DNA of 61,688 nt from an uncultured Bacteroidales bacterium (GCA_902780495.1 CACZFM010000010.1:1-61688); one strand, 5' to 3'; shown: positions 44,741-52,854, counted from the first letter of the stretch. Numbers and translations: made by a program. The notes: a model not told the origin generated them from the letters alone.

Positions 44741-45717
44741 TATTTCTTCTTCGACTCTGCGGGTTTGCCGATGGCTTCGCGCATGGTAGTATCGGCTTGA
44801 ATATTCTGCATTCGGTAGTAATCCATAATTCCCAAGTTGCCGTTACGGAAGGCTTCTGACATGGCTTGTGGCACCAGCGCTTCGGCCTCTATCACTTTGG
44901 CGCGGGCTTCTTGGGCTTTGGCTTTCATTTCCTGTTCGTTGGCAATGGCCATGGCACGACGTTCCTCTGCCTTGGCTTGGGCGATGTTCTTGTCGGCTTC
45001 AGCTTGGTCTATTTGCAACTGCGCACCGATATTCTTACCTACATCAATGTCGGCAATATCAATACTGAGAATCTCAAATGCTGTGCCGTCATCCAAACCT
45101 TTTGAAAGCACTAATTTGGATATGCTGTCAGGATTTTCCAACACGCTCTTGTGGGTCTCTGCGGAACCGATGGAGCTGACGATACCTTCACCTACGCGGG
45201 CAAGAACGGTGTCTTCACCTGCACCACCCACCAGTTGGTGGATATTGGCGCGTACGGTCACACGTGCTTTGGCAATAAGCTGAATACCATCTTTCGCCAC
45301 GGCGGTTACGGGCGGGGTATCTATCACTTTCGGATTTACCGACATCTGTACGGCTTCAAAAACGTCACGGCCTGCCAAATCAATGGCTGTTGCCATCTGG
45401 AAGGACAAAGGTATGCTGGCTTTGTTGGCACTCACCAGGGCATGCACCACGCGTTCAATATGGCCGCCGGCAAGATAGTGTGCCTCCAATCCGTCACGGC
45501 GAACATCTTGCAAACCGGCTTTGTGTGCCTCAATCATGCAGTTGACAATCTTGGTAGGTGGCACCTTGCGGATACGCATCAGGAACAGTTGAATCAGTGA
45601 GATACGGACACCGCTCACTTGGGCGTTCACCCACAGCATAAAAGGTACGTAGTAGAAAAATACGCACAGTAGCACAAAGATGATGGCTACAAACACTCCG
45701 GAAAAAGTATCGAACAT
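44740..45717 (-). CDS. floA: Flotillin-like protein FloA (SPFH domain)
   Basis: A 325-residue membrane-microdomain scaffold. One N-terminal hydrophobic hairpin (about 6-32), the SPFH domain (about 35-215, with [21 protein letters not shown]), then an Ala/Glu/Lys coiled-coil (about 220-285: [21 protein letters not shown]). Matches the FloA (YqfA) family in length (about 330). It is downstream of the NfeD-like gene by 15 bases, the usual partnership. Confidence 0.95.
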   Translation of the reverse strand: MFDTFSGVFVAIIFVLLCVFFYYVPFMLWVNAQVSGVRISLIQLFLMRIRKVPPTKIVNCMIEAHKAGLQDVRRDGLEAHYLAGGHIERVVHALVSANKASIPLSFQMATAIDLAGRDVFEAVQMSVNPKVIDTPPVTAVAKDGIQLIAKARVTVRANIHQLVGGAGEDTVLARVGEGIVSSIGSAETHKSVLENPDSISKLVLSKGLDDGTAFEILSIDIADIDVGKNIGAQLQIDQAEADKNIAQAKAEERRAMAIANEQEMKAKAQEARAKVIEAEALVPQAMSEAFRNGNLGIMDYYRMQNIQADTTMREAIGKPAESKKK

Positions 45718-45732
45718 AGTATTTAGGGTTTT

Positions 45733-46068
45733 TTATTGTTTGTTTTTCTCTTTCAGTTCTTCCTCCATACGCGTGCCGGGTTTGGCAAGCCCCACTTGCG
45801 AATCAATGGTGGTATCAAGCGCCATTTTATTGATGGCTTTGCTTCGGAAGAATGCAATAATGGCAATCAGGGCGATAACGGTTTCCGCCACCAGCGTAAT
45901 AGTGCCTGCCATGTGTCCTATTCGGATATATGCCAGAGCCACTGAGGCTATCAGTGCCGCAACACCGCCAATGCCTGCAATGCCGAACCCCGGCAATAGG
46001 AAAAGTTCCAGAAGAAATAATCCTACTCCCACTATGCCTAACAAGATGACTAAAAGAATGTTTATCAT
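45733..46068 (-). CDS. NfeD-like membrane protein
   Basis: A 111-residue short NfeD-type protein: two or three hydrophobic segments (about 4-38 with LLELFLLPGFGIAGIGG, and 50-72) and a charged tail. It lacks the protease part and most of the OB domain of long NfeD proteins. Partner of floA. ATG 46068 lies about 25 bases after the predicted transcription start; the longer open frame starts inside the promoter. Confidence 0.88.
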   Translation of the reverse strand: MINILLVILLGIVGVGLFLLELFLLPGFGIAGIGGVAALIASVALAYIRIGHMAGTITLVAETVIALIAIIAFFRSKAINKMALDTTIDSQVGLAKPGTRMEEELKEKNKQ

Positions 46069-46100
46069 GATAATGGTTCGTTTTTTGTTTAATTCGGCCG

Positions 46101-46131
46101 CAAAGGTACTATTTTTTTTTGATATATGCAA
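46101..46131 (-). promoter_or_regulatory. Promoter of the nfeD-floA-nitrilase-recJ-tdk-priA operon
   Basis: On the minus strand: TTG (46129-46131) in TTTGCATATATC, 20 bases with an A9 run, TACCTTTG (46101-46108) then CGG. Confidence 0.85.
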
Positions 46132-46177
46132 ATAAAAAACGGATAAACGTATTTTTTTGCATATCTTTTAGGTTATC

Positions 46178-46987
46178 CTAACGGAAACGGAAGAAATGAT
46201 CCACCGGACCATGTCCTTTACCTATTTGATACGCAGCTCCGGCAATAATAGCCTGATTGATATAGTCTTTCGCGGAAGCGGCGGCTTGCGGCAGCGGCAT
46301 GTCTTTTGCCAGCATGGCGGCAAAAGCGGATGACAGCGTGCAACCTGTTCCGTGTGTGTTTGCCGTATGGATGCGCACGGACGGCAAATGGTAGAGTTTG
46401 CCCGTCTCATGGTCATAGAAAATATCCACCAGTTCATCTTCTGTCAGATGTCCGGCTTTCAGCAGGACGGATACGCCCATTTGCTGTGCTAACTGTTCTG
46501 CAGCATCGGGCAATTGGTCTTGATGGGTCAACTCTTTGCCTCCTAACAATATCTCGGCTTCGGGTATATTGGGAGTGATGACGCGTGCTATGGGTGCCAG
46601 CACTTGCGCCAGTGCATCCACCGCATCTTGTTCTATCAGCCGGTGACCCGAAGTGGCAACCATCACAGGGTCAAGTACGATGTTCCTGACTTCGTATCGC
46701 CGTAGGGTTTCTGCCACTGCACGCACCACTTCCTGCGAATGTAGCATACCTATTTTTATTGCATCGGTACCGATATCGTCCAGCACGGCGCGAATTTGTC
46801 CCGTGATAATCGGCACTTCCACAGGGAACACTGCCTGCACGCCCACGGTATTTTGCACTGTCACGGCTGTCACGGCTGATGCGGCATAGCATCCGCAGGC
46901 CGATATGGTTTTGATATCTGCCTGAATGCCGGCTCCTCCTCCTGAATCGCTGCCGGCTATGGTGAGAACGCGCTGATAGGTTTTCAT
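46178..46987 (-). CDS. thiD: Hydroxymethylpyrimidine/phosphomethylpyrimidine kinase
   Basis: A 269-residue ribokinase-fold enzyme that phosphorylates HMP twice to HMP-PP for thiamine synthesis. N-terminal TIAGSDSGGGAGIQADIKTI is diagnostic; LDPVMVATSGHRL and the C-terminal HTANTHGTGCTLSSAFAA (anion hole, catalytic Asp position replaced by context GTGC) complete the site. Length is normal (about 265). The start overlaps the thiE-tenA stop by 4 bases. Confidence 0.95.
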   Translation of the reverse strand: MKTYQRVLTIAGSDSGGGAGIQADIKTISACGCYAASAVTAVTVQNTVGVQAVFPVEVPIITGQIRAVLDDIGTDAIKIGMLHSQEVVRAVAETLRRYEVRNIVLDPVMVATSGHRLIEQDAVDALAQVLAPIARVITPNIPEAEILLGGKELTHQDQLPDAAEQLAQQMGVSVLLKAGHLTEDELVDIFYDHETGKLYHLPSVRIHTANTHGTGCTLSSAFAAMLAKDMPLPQAAASAKDYINQAIIAGAAYQIGKGHGPVDHFFRFR

Positions 46988-48258
46988 GGTTTGTTGGTTA
47001 TTTGGTCCCAGAATTCATATTCCATCTTGCTTGCCTGGCAGAAAGCCCATCGCATCATGGCTTTGACGAGCGTAGAGGCGGTGTCTGCCATCGGATTGAG
47101 TAGCCGTTTCACTTCTTCCACGCCTTGTGCCATCATCGGGTCTGCATAGCAGCGTATCCACTCGCCATACGGATGTTGTTCATCCACGCAGGCAATGGTC
47201 TGCAGGTGTGCCCCGACTGCGCTGTATATCCACATGCACGGGAAAATAGCCGCTAAGGCTATGGCTGGCACGTGTGTATCCGTAGCCCACCGTTCATGTT
47301 CCACATATTCCTTTGTCATCGGTAGCATGGTTTCTGTCAGTTGGTTTGCACCGAGAAGCATCTTGTGTAGCCCTTCTTCCTCTTCTTTGGATATCCGTGC
47401 GAACGCGCGGAACATCTCTTTGTCATGCGCATCGGGCAGCATCTCTGCAATGGCGAACATACGTTCGTAGTACGCTTGCAGATATAGTCTGTCTTGCTGC
47501 AGATAAGCGGTGAACTGCTCTTGCGGTAGGCTGCCGTCTGCTAATTGGAGTAGGAACGGATGACGCCAAATACGTTCGCGCACAGGTTCAATCAATTGCC
47601 AAACTTCGCTGCACCAATCGCTGCGGCTGCTTTCCACCATTTGGCGCAGTGTCCGTGCTACATTCTCAGGTTCATCCGATGCCATAATATCCGACACCAC
47701 GGCTATTCCATCCACACCTTGTGCCATCACATCGCCTGCCGTCTTGCGGTTCATGCCGCCGATAGCTACGCACGGATGTAGGCTGTCTAGCACCGCTTGG
47801 CGCATCCCGTCCAATCCGAATGGTGTGGCAGTATCGGTCTTGGTGGCGGTGGAGAAAACGGGTGATATGCCGATGTAATCCACATCCAACGCATTGGCTT
47901 CCAGCACTTCCTGATGATTTTCCACCGATAGGCCGATTATTTTCTCATCGCCCAACAATGTTCGTGCATCTTCATACGGCATATCCGATTGCCCGATATG
48001 CACGCCGTCCGCATCTGCCGCCAATGCCACATCTATTCGGTCATTGATTATAAGAGGTACGCCTGTGCCTGCAAGTGCGCGCATGAGCGCACGAGCCTCT
48101 TCCACAAACTGCCGTGTATCAATGTCTTTCTCGCGCAGTTGCACCATCGTACAGCCGCCTTGAACGGCTTTCAGTACTTGCTCTTTCAGGTCTCGCTCAC
48201 CGGCTATCCGGCGGTCGGTGACAAGGTATAGCGACAAATCAAAACGTTTTCTGCTCAT
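46984..48258 (-). CDS. thiE: Bifunctional thiamine-phosphate synthase / TenA aminopyrimidine hydrolase fusion
   Basis: A 424-residue fusion. Residues 1-210 are ThiE, joining HMP-PP and HET-P to thiamine phosphate (LYLVTDRR, MVQLREKD, INDRIDVALAADADGVHIGQ, GISPVFSTATK, AIGGMN). Residues about 214-420 are TenA, which hydrolyses aminopyrimidines from degraded thiamine: Asp256 in YLQQDRLYL, Cys341 in FPCMWIY, Glu413 in MEYEFW. All catalytic positions are kept in both halves. The two are normally separate genes. Overlaps of 4 bases with thiM and thiD on both sides make one operon devoted to thiamine salvage. Confidence 0.94.
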   Translation of the reverse strand: MSRKRFDLSLYLVTDRRIAGERDLKEQVLKAVQGGCTMVQLREKDIDTRQFVEEARALMRALAGTGVPLIINDRIDVALAADADGVHIGQSDMPYEDARTLLGDEKIIGLSVENHQEVLEANALDVDYIGISPVFSTATKTDTATPFGLDGMRQAVLDSLHPCVAIGGMNRKTAGDVMAQGVDGIAVVSDIMASDEPENVARTLRQMVESSRSDWCSEVWQLIEPVRERIWRHPFLLQLADGSLPQEQFTAYLQQDRLYLQAYYERMFAIAEMLPDAHDKEMFRAFARISKEEEEGLHKMLLGANQLTETMLPMTKEYVEHERWATDTHVPAIALAAIFPCMWIYSAVGAHLQTIACVDEQHPYGEWIRCYADPMMAQGVEEVKRLLNPMADTASTLVKAMMRWAFCQASKMEYEFWDQITNKP

Positions 48259-49049
48259 TGCTGTACTGCTGCTGCCAGTTGGTCGGGGGTGATGGTGTAC
48301 ATGATATCCACAAACGCTGTCAGCAGGCTGCCCGGACCTTTGACTTCCTTCGCGGCCTTTTCACCCGCAACACCCATCAGAGCCATGGCATGTACAGAGG
48401 CTTCGAACGGATCTGGATTGATGGCGGCAAAAGCGGCCACCACGGAGGATGCTGTGCATCCCATAGCTGTCACCAGCGTTTGCATGGGCGAACCGTTGCA
48501 CAACTGCTCGGTGCGCGTGCCATCGGTGATATAGTCGGTCGCACCGCTCACCACCACCACACTACCCGTGCGTTGGGCAAGTTCTTTCGCGGAAGCCACC
48601 GCATCCGATGATTGGGCGGTCGAATCTACGCCTTTGCTTTGGATATCGGCGTTTATCAGAGCCATTATCTCCGATGCGTTACCGCGAATAATAGTCGGGT
48701 GACAGGTGTTGATAATCTGCCATGCCGTTTGGGTGCGATAGTGGGTAGCACCCGCGCCTACAGGGTCCAGAACGGTCACACCGCCGCGTTGGCGCATCGC
48801 ATTGCCGGCACGCAGCATCCCTTCCACCCACTGGGCATCCAGGGTCCCGATGTTAATCATCAGCGCACCGGCCAGACGGGTCATCTCATCCATCTCTTCC
48901 ACCGCATGAGCCATCACAGGTGACGCACCAAGCGCTAATAATGTGTTCGCAGTAAAGTTCATCGCCACGTAGTTGGTGATGTTGTGTACCAAAGGCGATT
49001 GCTCACGAAGCCTTTTCAGGTCGCGTTTCAGGTGTTCTTTGTTTATCAT
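48255..49049 (-). CDS. thiM: Hydroxyethylthiazole kinase
   Basis: A 264-residue enzyme phosphorylating HET in thiazole salvage. N-terminal SPLVHNITNYVAMNFTANTLLALGASPVMAHAVEEM is the substrate site; LDPVGAGATHYR, IIRGNASEI and TAMGCTASSVVAAF (catalytic Cys) are the other family motifs. ATG 49049 is chosen; a TTG two codons earlier is also open. It begins 10 bases after the outer-membrane protein stop. Confidence 0.95.
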   Translation of the reverse strand: MINKEHLKRDLKRLREQSPLVHNITNYVAMNFTANTLLALGASPVMAHAVEEMDEMTRLAGALMINIGTLDAQWVEGMLRAGNAMRQRGGVTVLDPVGAGATHYRTQTAWQIINTCHPTIIRGNASEIMALINADIQSKGVDSTAQSSDAVASAKELAQRTGSVVVVSGATDYITDGTRTEQLCNGSPMQTLVTAMGCTASSVVAAFAAINPDPFEASVHAMALMGVAGEKAAKEVKGPGSLLTAFVDIMYTITPDQLAAAVQQ

Positions 49050-49059
49050 AGTCAATAGA

Positions 49060-49866
49060 TTATTTGTTCAATCTGTAGCAGAAACTTACAAACCAGTGCC
49101 ACTCCCACATTTGTTGGTCGGAGGTTCGTTTGTGGCGCACTTGGTTGTTCAGGCCGAAGTCATAGCCTGCTTGAAGGCGATAGCGGTCCCATTCCATACC
49201 GCCACCAACGCCCCATTGCGCCGTAAAGCGGTGCAACTCTTTGTCGGCATAACGGTCATACGGACGGGTTGCCACACCGGCAGCCTCTAACCATTCCTGA
49301 GTCTTGGGAGATAGGCTCGGCTGTAACTCATCGCGCAACGCCACACCAATCTGGAACTGCGGACCTGTATAGAAGAACATGTTCAGGTCTTTCCATAGAT
49401 GTATGTTATAGTACGCGCGCACGGGGATAGTCAATTGGTGCTCATACAGCCGGTGACCGATAATATTGGTGTACACCAAACCGGTCGTCGGATTGGGGGT
49501 CGTGTAGTCTTCTACCGTCATCGGAGCCCAACGCTGTTGTGCTTTGCCGTAGGTAAATGTGTACAGCAATCCCGTTTGGATGCTGAAACGAAGCGGAAGA
49601 ATGAAATCGAATGTCGCGCCCGTACGGAAACCGTGCATAAACACGTTCTCATAAGTCGCTTTCTCCGAACGGTGATGGTTTTGCACATAACCTGCTTCCA
49701 CTCTGTATTCCACGCGGAACTTATACACCTCTTCTTTCACCTCTTTGTGGGCGGGATTGAAGAAATCTATGGAGTGGCTCTGTAGGTCGGGACTTGTCGG
49801 AGATTGGGCAAAAACCTGACTCAACGCGAACAAGGTCGCTAACACTGTCGGAATAATTTTACGCAT
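49060..49866 (-). CDS. Outer-membrane beta-barrel protein, first gene of thiamine salvage operon
   Basis: A 268-residue exported protein with a signal peptide (MRKIIPTVLATLFALSQVFA) and a porin-like barrel (alternating strands, GVGGGMEWDRYRLQAGYDFGL, C-terminal WFVSFCYRLNK). It is the promoter-proximal gene of the thiM-thiE/tenA-thiD operon, so a part in passage of thiamine or its breakdown products is plausible, but no substrate motif is visible. ATG 49866 lies about 15 bases after the predicted transcription start, leaving no room for a TPP riboswitch. Confidence 0.75.
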   Translation of the reverse strand: MRKIIPTVLATLFALSQVFAQSPTSPDLQSHSIDFFNPAHKEVKEEVYKFRVEYRVEAGYVQNHHRSEKATYENVFMHGFRTGATFDFILPLRFSIQTGLLYTFTYGKAQQRWAPMTVEDYTTPNPTTGLVYTNIIGHRLYEHQLTIPVRAYYNIHLWKDLNMFFYTGPQFQIGVALRDELQPSLSPKTQEWLEAAGVATRPYDRYADKELHRFTAQWGVGGGMEWDRYRLQAGYDFGLNNQVRHKRTSDQQMWEWHWFVSFCYRLNK

Positions 49867-49888
49867 CGTTTTTCGGCTTTTTAGGGTG

Positions 49889-49919
49889 CAAAGATACGCT
49901 TTTTTCTGCAATTTACCAA
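49889..49919 (-). promoter_or_regulatory. Promoter of the thiamine salvage operon
   Basis: On the minus strand: TTG (49917-49919), 20 bases, TATCTTTG (49889-49896) then CACCC. Confidence 0.8.
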
Positions 49920-49946
49920 AAAAAACGCATTTTTTTGCAAAAATAT

Positions 49947-49977
49947 TTGGTCAATCAAAAAAAAAGCAGTACTTTTG
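49947..49977 (+). promoter_or_regulatory. Promoter of tRNA-Glu and rpsT (extended ribosomal type)
   Basis: TTG (49947-49949) in ATATTTGGTCAATC, 20 bases with an A9 run, TACTTTTG (49970-49977) then CACGC. Same extended block as at rpsO and rpsP. Confidence 0.87.
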
Positions 49978-49996
49978 CACGCTTTTTTGGCGACAT

Positions 49997-50068
49997 GGCC
50001 TATTCGTCTATCGGCTAGGACGACAGATTTTCATTCTGTAAAGAGCAGTTCGACTCTGCTATAGGCTA
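49997..50068 (+). tRNA. tRNA-Glu (anticodon TTC)
   Basis: A 72-base cloverleaf. Acceptor GGCCTAT/ATAGGCT (G1-T72 wobble), anticodon stem ACAGA/TCTGT with loop TTTTCAT reading TTC, T loop TTCGACT, discriminator A. It lies 19 bases after the promoter and shares the transcript with rpsT. Confidence 0.95.
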
Positions 50069-50132
50069 CAACAACTGACCTTCCTCAAAGGTAACAAAAT
50101 TTGTTGAATCTAAAAACAAAACACATCTCAAG

Positions 50133-50387
50133 ATGGCAAACCACAAATCATCTTTGAAGCGCATTCGCCAAACGGCTACCCGCAAGGCACACAACCATTA
50201 TTATGCTAAATCCGCTCGTACGGCCGTTCGCGACCTGCGCGCTACCACCGAGAAAGCAGCTGCTTCTGCTATGCTGCCTAAAGTAGCATCAATGTTGGAC
50301 AAACTGGCTAAACGCAATATCATCCATCGCAACAAGGCCGCTAACCTCAAATCGGGTCTTGCAATGCATGTGAACAAGCTCGCGTAA
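50133..50387 (+). CDS. rpsT: 30S ribosomal protein S20
   Basis: An 84-residue, strongly basic three-helix protein binding 16S r[25 protein letters not shown] at the start and [21 protein letters not shown] at the end are family hallmarks. It follows tRNA-Glu by 64 bases without an intervening promoter or terminator. Confidence 0.97.
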   Translation: MANHKSSLKRIRQTATRKAHNHYYAKSARTAVRDLRATTEKAAASAMLPKVASMLDKLAKRNIIHRNKAANLKSGLAMHVNKLA

Positions 50388-50409
50388 TCGCCTGCAAGCG
50401 CAAAAATCA

Positions 50410-50444
50410 CCAAGGACTATCGAAAGGTAGTCCTTGGTTTTTTC
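50410..50444 (+). terminator. Intrinsic terminator of rpsT
   Basis: CCAAGGACTA / TAGTCCTTGG, 10-bp perfect stem with an eight-base loop, then TTTTTTC. 23 bases after the stop. Confidence 0.93.
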
Positions 50445-50503
50445 TTGTATCTCTTCATCCCTGCCCATTTAACTAACAAATCAATAAGCTTAATAGCTTA
50501 ACG

Positions 50504-50535
50504 GTTTAACAATTTAACAGTTTAACAATTTAACA
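50504..50535. repeat. Perfect tandem pair of a 16-mer
   Basis: GTTTAACAATTTAACA occurs twice head to tail (50504-50519, 50520-50535) inside a longer TTTAAC-rich stretch (about 50468-50550). Confidence 0.9.
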
Positions 50536-50551
50536 GCTAATCTCGGGTTAA

Positions 50552-50705
50552 ACACGATAGATACACGATAGATACACGATAGATATACGATAGATACACG
50601 TTAGATACACGATAGATATACGTTAGATATACGATAGATACACGATAGATATACGATAGATACACGTTAGATACACGATAGATATACGTTAGATATACGA
50701 TAGAT
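50552..50705. repeat. Minisatellite: 14 units of 11 bp with exact 66-bp higher-order duplication
   Basis: Fourteen contiguous units of ACACGATAGAT and variants (second base C or T, seventh base A or T). Units 3-8 (50574-50639) are identical to units 9-14 (50640-50705). The array lies between the rpsT terminator and the microprotein terminator. The 68-codon frame on the minus strand through it is a by-product of the repeat. Apart from these repeats and the terminator the 460-base gap 50388-50847 has no gene. Confidence 0.95.
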
Positions 50706-50798
50706 AACAGGGCCATCATCGGGCCACAACGCCGATTCTCCATATATTTTTACTACATTTTTTTTGAATTATACAAGATTTTTGTAAAAAATACAACA

Positions 50799-50829
50799 AA
50801 CCTCGGCCGTTTTTTAGGCGGTCGAGGTT
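50799..50829 (-). terminator. Intrinsic terminator of the second antiporter operon
   Basis: AACCTCGGCCG / CGGTCGAGGTT, 11-bp stem with one G-T pair. On the minus strand it is followed by TGTTGTATTTTTT; on the plus strand by TAATTTT, so it may work both ways. Confidence 0.8.
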
Positions 50830-50847
50830 TAATTTTGTGTGATTAAG

Positions 50848-50931
50848 TTACTTTTTGTGGTTTAGCCAGATAACCGGCACTACAAAGGCGGCAAGTAATA
50901 CGATGCCGACAATAATTGTTATACTATCCAT
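50848..50931 (-). CDS. 27-residue single-pass membrane microprotein
   Basis: ATG 50931 to TAA 50848 reads MDSITIIVGIVLLAAFVVPV followed by IWLNHKK. It is one transmembrane helix with a short basic, positive-inside tail, a design common among small regulatory membrane proteins. It lies 28 bases after the 132-residue protein gene and 18 bases before the operon terminator, in line with the two genes and antiporter upstream. Function unknown; a role next to the antiporter is inference from position. Confidence 0.6.
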   Translation of the reverse strand: MDSITIIVGIVLLAAFVVPVIWLNHKK

Positions 50932-50959
50932 AATGAATTAACTTTAAAGATTCATATAT

Positions 50960-51358
50960 TTACAAGTCAAAAACTATAGCAGCGTGTTTGGCTGCGTCGC
51001 CTTGCAAGAAACGCACCTCGCTAATTGGTTGGTAGTCTATCTGCTCAAAGTGTTTTAGTTGCAGAGCAGCAAATTCCTTATCTGCAGACACGCAACATTC
51101 GACTAACAGATTGCCGTTCATCGCTTGTTCAAAGCGGTTCATCTTAGCCAGCCGCTTTTCCAATACTTGATCTCCGAGCGCAAACAGTTCCTTCAGTTCC
51201 TCGCGCAGAATAGGTGCATAATAGCGGCTGGTGAAGTTGAGACGGCTATCCGTCGGAGCATATACCAAGCGGTTGAACAGACCGAAGAAGGTGGATTTAC
51301 GAGTGATATACGGTTGCAAGGCTACTGATTCTTTCAGCCCTTGTGGTTGATTTTCCAT
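50960..51358 (-). CDS. Conserved-looking protein of unknown function
   Basis: A 132-residue soluble protein without signal or transmembrane segment. It has a mid-section RRLNF-like basic/aromatic block (FFGLFNRLVYAPTDSRLNFTSRYY) and an alpha-helical Glu/Leu-rich middle. I recognise no domain. It is 20 bases after the antiporter stop and 28 before the microprotein, so it belongs to the same transcript. Confidence 0.7.
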   Translation of the reverse strand: MENQPQGLKESVALQPYITRKSTFFGLFNRLVYAPTDSRLNFTSRYYAPILREELKELFALGDQVLEKRLAKMNRFEQAMNGNLLVECCVSADKEFAALQLKHFEQIDYQPISEVRFLQGDAAKHAAIVFDL

Positions 51359-51378
51359 AATGAATTGAATTTTAATTG

Positions 51379-52350
51379 TTAATACGTTAAAAGCCTATAT
51401 GTCAGGTAACCGGCGTATATTACCAGAAGAAGAACTCCGCCCCAACGGTTGATAGAGCGGTTCTTGTTGCAAAGCAAAAGCCAAACGGCTAACGCGCTGA
51501 CGGCTACCAAAGCGGCATCTATTTCGATGCCGGGATAAACAGGCAGATGTTTGATTATTGCACTTGTTCCCAAGATGAAGAACACGTTGAAGATGTTGCT
51601 TCCGACGACGTTTCCGATGGCGATGTCGTTGTTGTGCTTGAATGCAGCCACGACGGATGTTGCCAGTTCCGGCAAAGAGGTTCCGAGTGCCACGATGGTC
51701 AGACCGATGACCGATTCCGCCACGCCGCAATAACGTGCAATCGCCACGGCGCTCTTAACGATCATTTCTCCTCCAACGACCAAGCCGACAAGCCCAGCCA
51801 GAATAAGAACCACGCATTTCCAAATAGGGAAAGGAGTGGATTCGGTTGTTGTCGTGGCATCGGCTTTAGCGGTGTAAAACGTATAGAAAAGGAAAGCAGC
51901 GAAAACAACCAGTAACGCTAATCCTTCTACGCGTGACAAGCCTTTGGGCTCCATTGGAGAGGTGATAAACACAAAGACCAACACCAGTATTCCCGCCACG
52001 ATATTTAACGGGATGTCAAGTCGAATCGTACTCCGCTGAGCCACCAGCGGGCATACAAGCGCAGAGCACCCAAGAATAACAAGTGTGTTAATGATATTTG
52101 AACCAAGGATGTTGGTAATGGCAAGGTCGGTTGCGCCATCCGCCACGGAGACCATGTTCACCACGAACTCCGGCATGGATGTACCAAACGCCACGATGGT
52201 CAGACCGATGACGAGGTCGGTTACGCCCAAGCGTTTGGCGAGTTTGGATGCGCCATCTACAAGCCAGTCTGCGCCTTTGACCAAAAGCACTAAACCAACA
52301 ACCAAGAAAAGTCCTAATAAAATAGGATTCGATAAATAAGATGATACCAT
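51379..52350 (-). CDS. Na+/Ca2+ (cation) antiporter, CaCA family (second copy)
   Basis: A 323-residue paralogue of the exchanger at 26079-27047, with the same alpha-repeats (GTSMPEFVVN ... LGSNIINT; GTSLPELATSV ... GSNIFNV). Differences are mainly in the central loop (Thr-rich KADATTTTESTPF). The gene is followed by the unknown 132-residue protein and the microprotein, unlike the first copy, so the two may work under different conditions. Confidence 0.92.
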   Translation of the reverse strand: MVSSYLSNPILLGLFLVVGLVLLVKGADWLVDGASKLAKRLGVTDLVIGLTIVAFGTSMPEFVVNMVSVADGATDLAITNILGSNIINTLVILGCSALVCPLVAQRSTIRLDIPLNIVAGILVLVFVFITSPMEPKGLSRVEGLALLVVFAAFLFYTFYTAKADATTTTESTPFPIWKCVVLILAGLVGLVVGGEMIVKSAVAIARYCGVAESVIGLTIVALGTSLPELATSVVAAFKHNNDIAIGNVVGSNIFNVFFILGTSAIIKHLPVYPGIEIDAALVAVSALAVWLLLCNKNRSINRWGGVLLLVIYAGYLTYRLLTY

Positions 52351-52398
52351 TTTATTGTTTCAATTTGTGTTGTTAATATTCAGTTATTTCGCTGAAAG

Positions 52399-52797
52399 TC
52401 AACACAAAATGCGCCGGAGGAAGTATACATAGTACGTGCTCCCGGCAGACGAACAGAAAGGACTTGTCTCAAGCCGTTCCTGACCGCGAAAAACAATAAA
52501 AACAGGTTGGTAATGATGAATCATTTTGCGCAAGAAAGCCGTTCGGGTTCTGTTCTTGCCGAAAGGCGTACGCTGGGTATGTGCACTGAAATGAGTGGGT
52601 ACAGAGGTGGTTATGTTCGAACCATTGTTGGCAAGGGTCAAGGGTTCGCCTTGTATCCCCACAAGCGTGTGATGGTCGGTTTGTTGCACTGCGCAACCGG
52701 ACGTTTGAACCGGCTTCGCAGTGGGCTTATCCATCGGCTCAAACCACTGAACGCCGATGCTCACCAAAATCAACAATATGTACCAAAATCGTTTCAT
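52399..52797 (-). CDS. Small exported or membrane-anchored protein of unknown function
   Basis: A 132-residue protein: hydrophobic N-terminal segment (residues 3-18), then a polar, Thr/His/Arg-rich body with Cys residues and a Tyr/Phe-rich C-terminus. No domain recognised. ATG 52797 lies about 8 bases after the predicted transcription start; the longer open frame begins inside the promoter. It may be the first gene of the antiporter operon (48-base gap). Confidence 0.55.
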   Translation of the reverse strand: MKRFWYILLILVSIGVQWFEPMDKPTAKPVQTSGCAVQQTDHHTLVGIQGEPLTLANNGSNITTSVPTHFSAHTQRTPFGKNRTRTAFLRKMIHHYQPVFIVFRGQERLETSPFCSSAGSTYYVYFLRRILC

Positions 52798-52811
52798 TTC
52801 AAAAGCGAGTG

Positions 52812-52842
52812 CAAAAGTACAAAAAAAATCCCACATGTGCAA
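52812..52842 (-). promoter_or_regulatory. Promoter in composite terminator-promoter element A
   Basis: On the minus strand: TTG (52840-52842) in the terminator loop, 20 bases made of the 3' stem arm and T8 tract, TACTTTTG (52812-52819). Confidence 0.82.
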
Positions 52843-52854
52843 GTTTTTGTGGAA
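52821..52854 (-). terminator. Terminator of the ferredoxin-flavodoxin gene (element A)
   Basis: TTCCACA / TGTGGGA (one G-T pair) around a 12-base loop, then T8. It is 120 bases after the stop of the upstream gene. Confidence 0.75.

Noticed and set aside
49867..49888. TPP riboswitch upstream of the thiamine genes
   Set aside because: The predicted leader is about 15 bases and thiM follows the barrel gene by 10 bases; no THI box is present.
50552..50705. CRISPR-like array
   Set aside because: Units are contiguous 11-mers with no spacers and no cas genes nearby.
50537..50743. A 68-residue repetitive protein on the minus strand
   Set aside because: It is entirely translated from the 11-bp minisatellite and converges on no expression signal.
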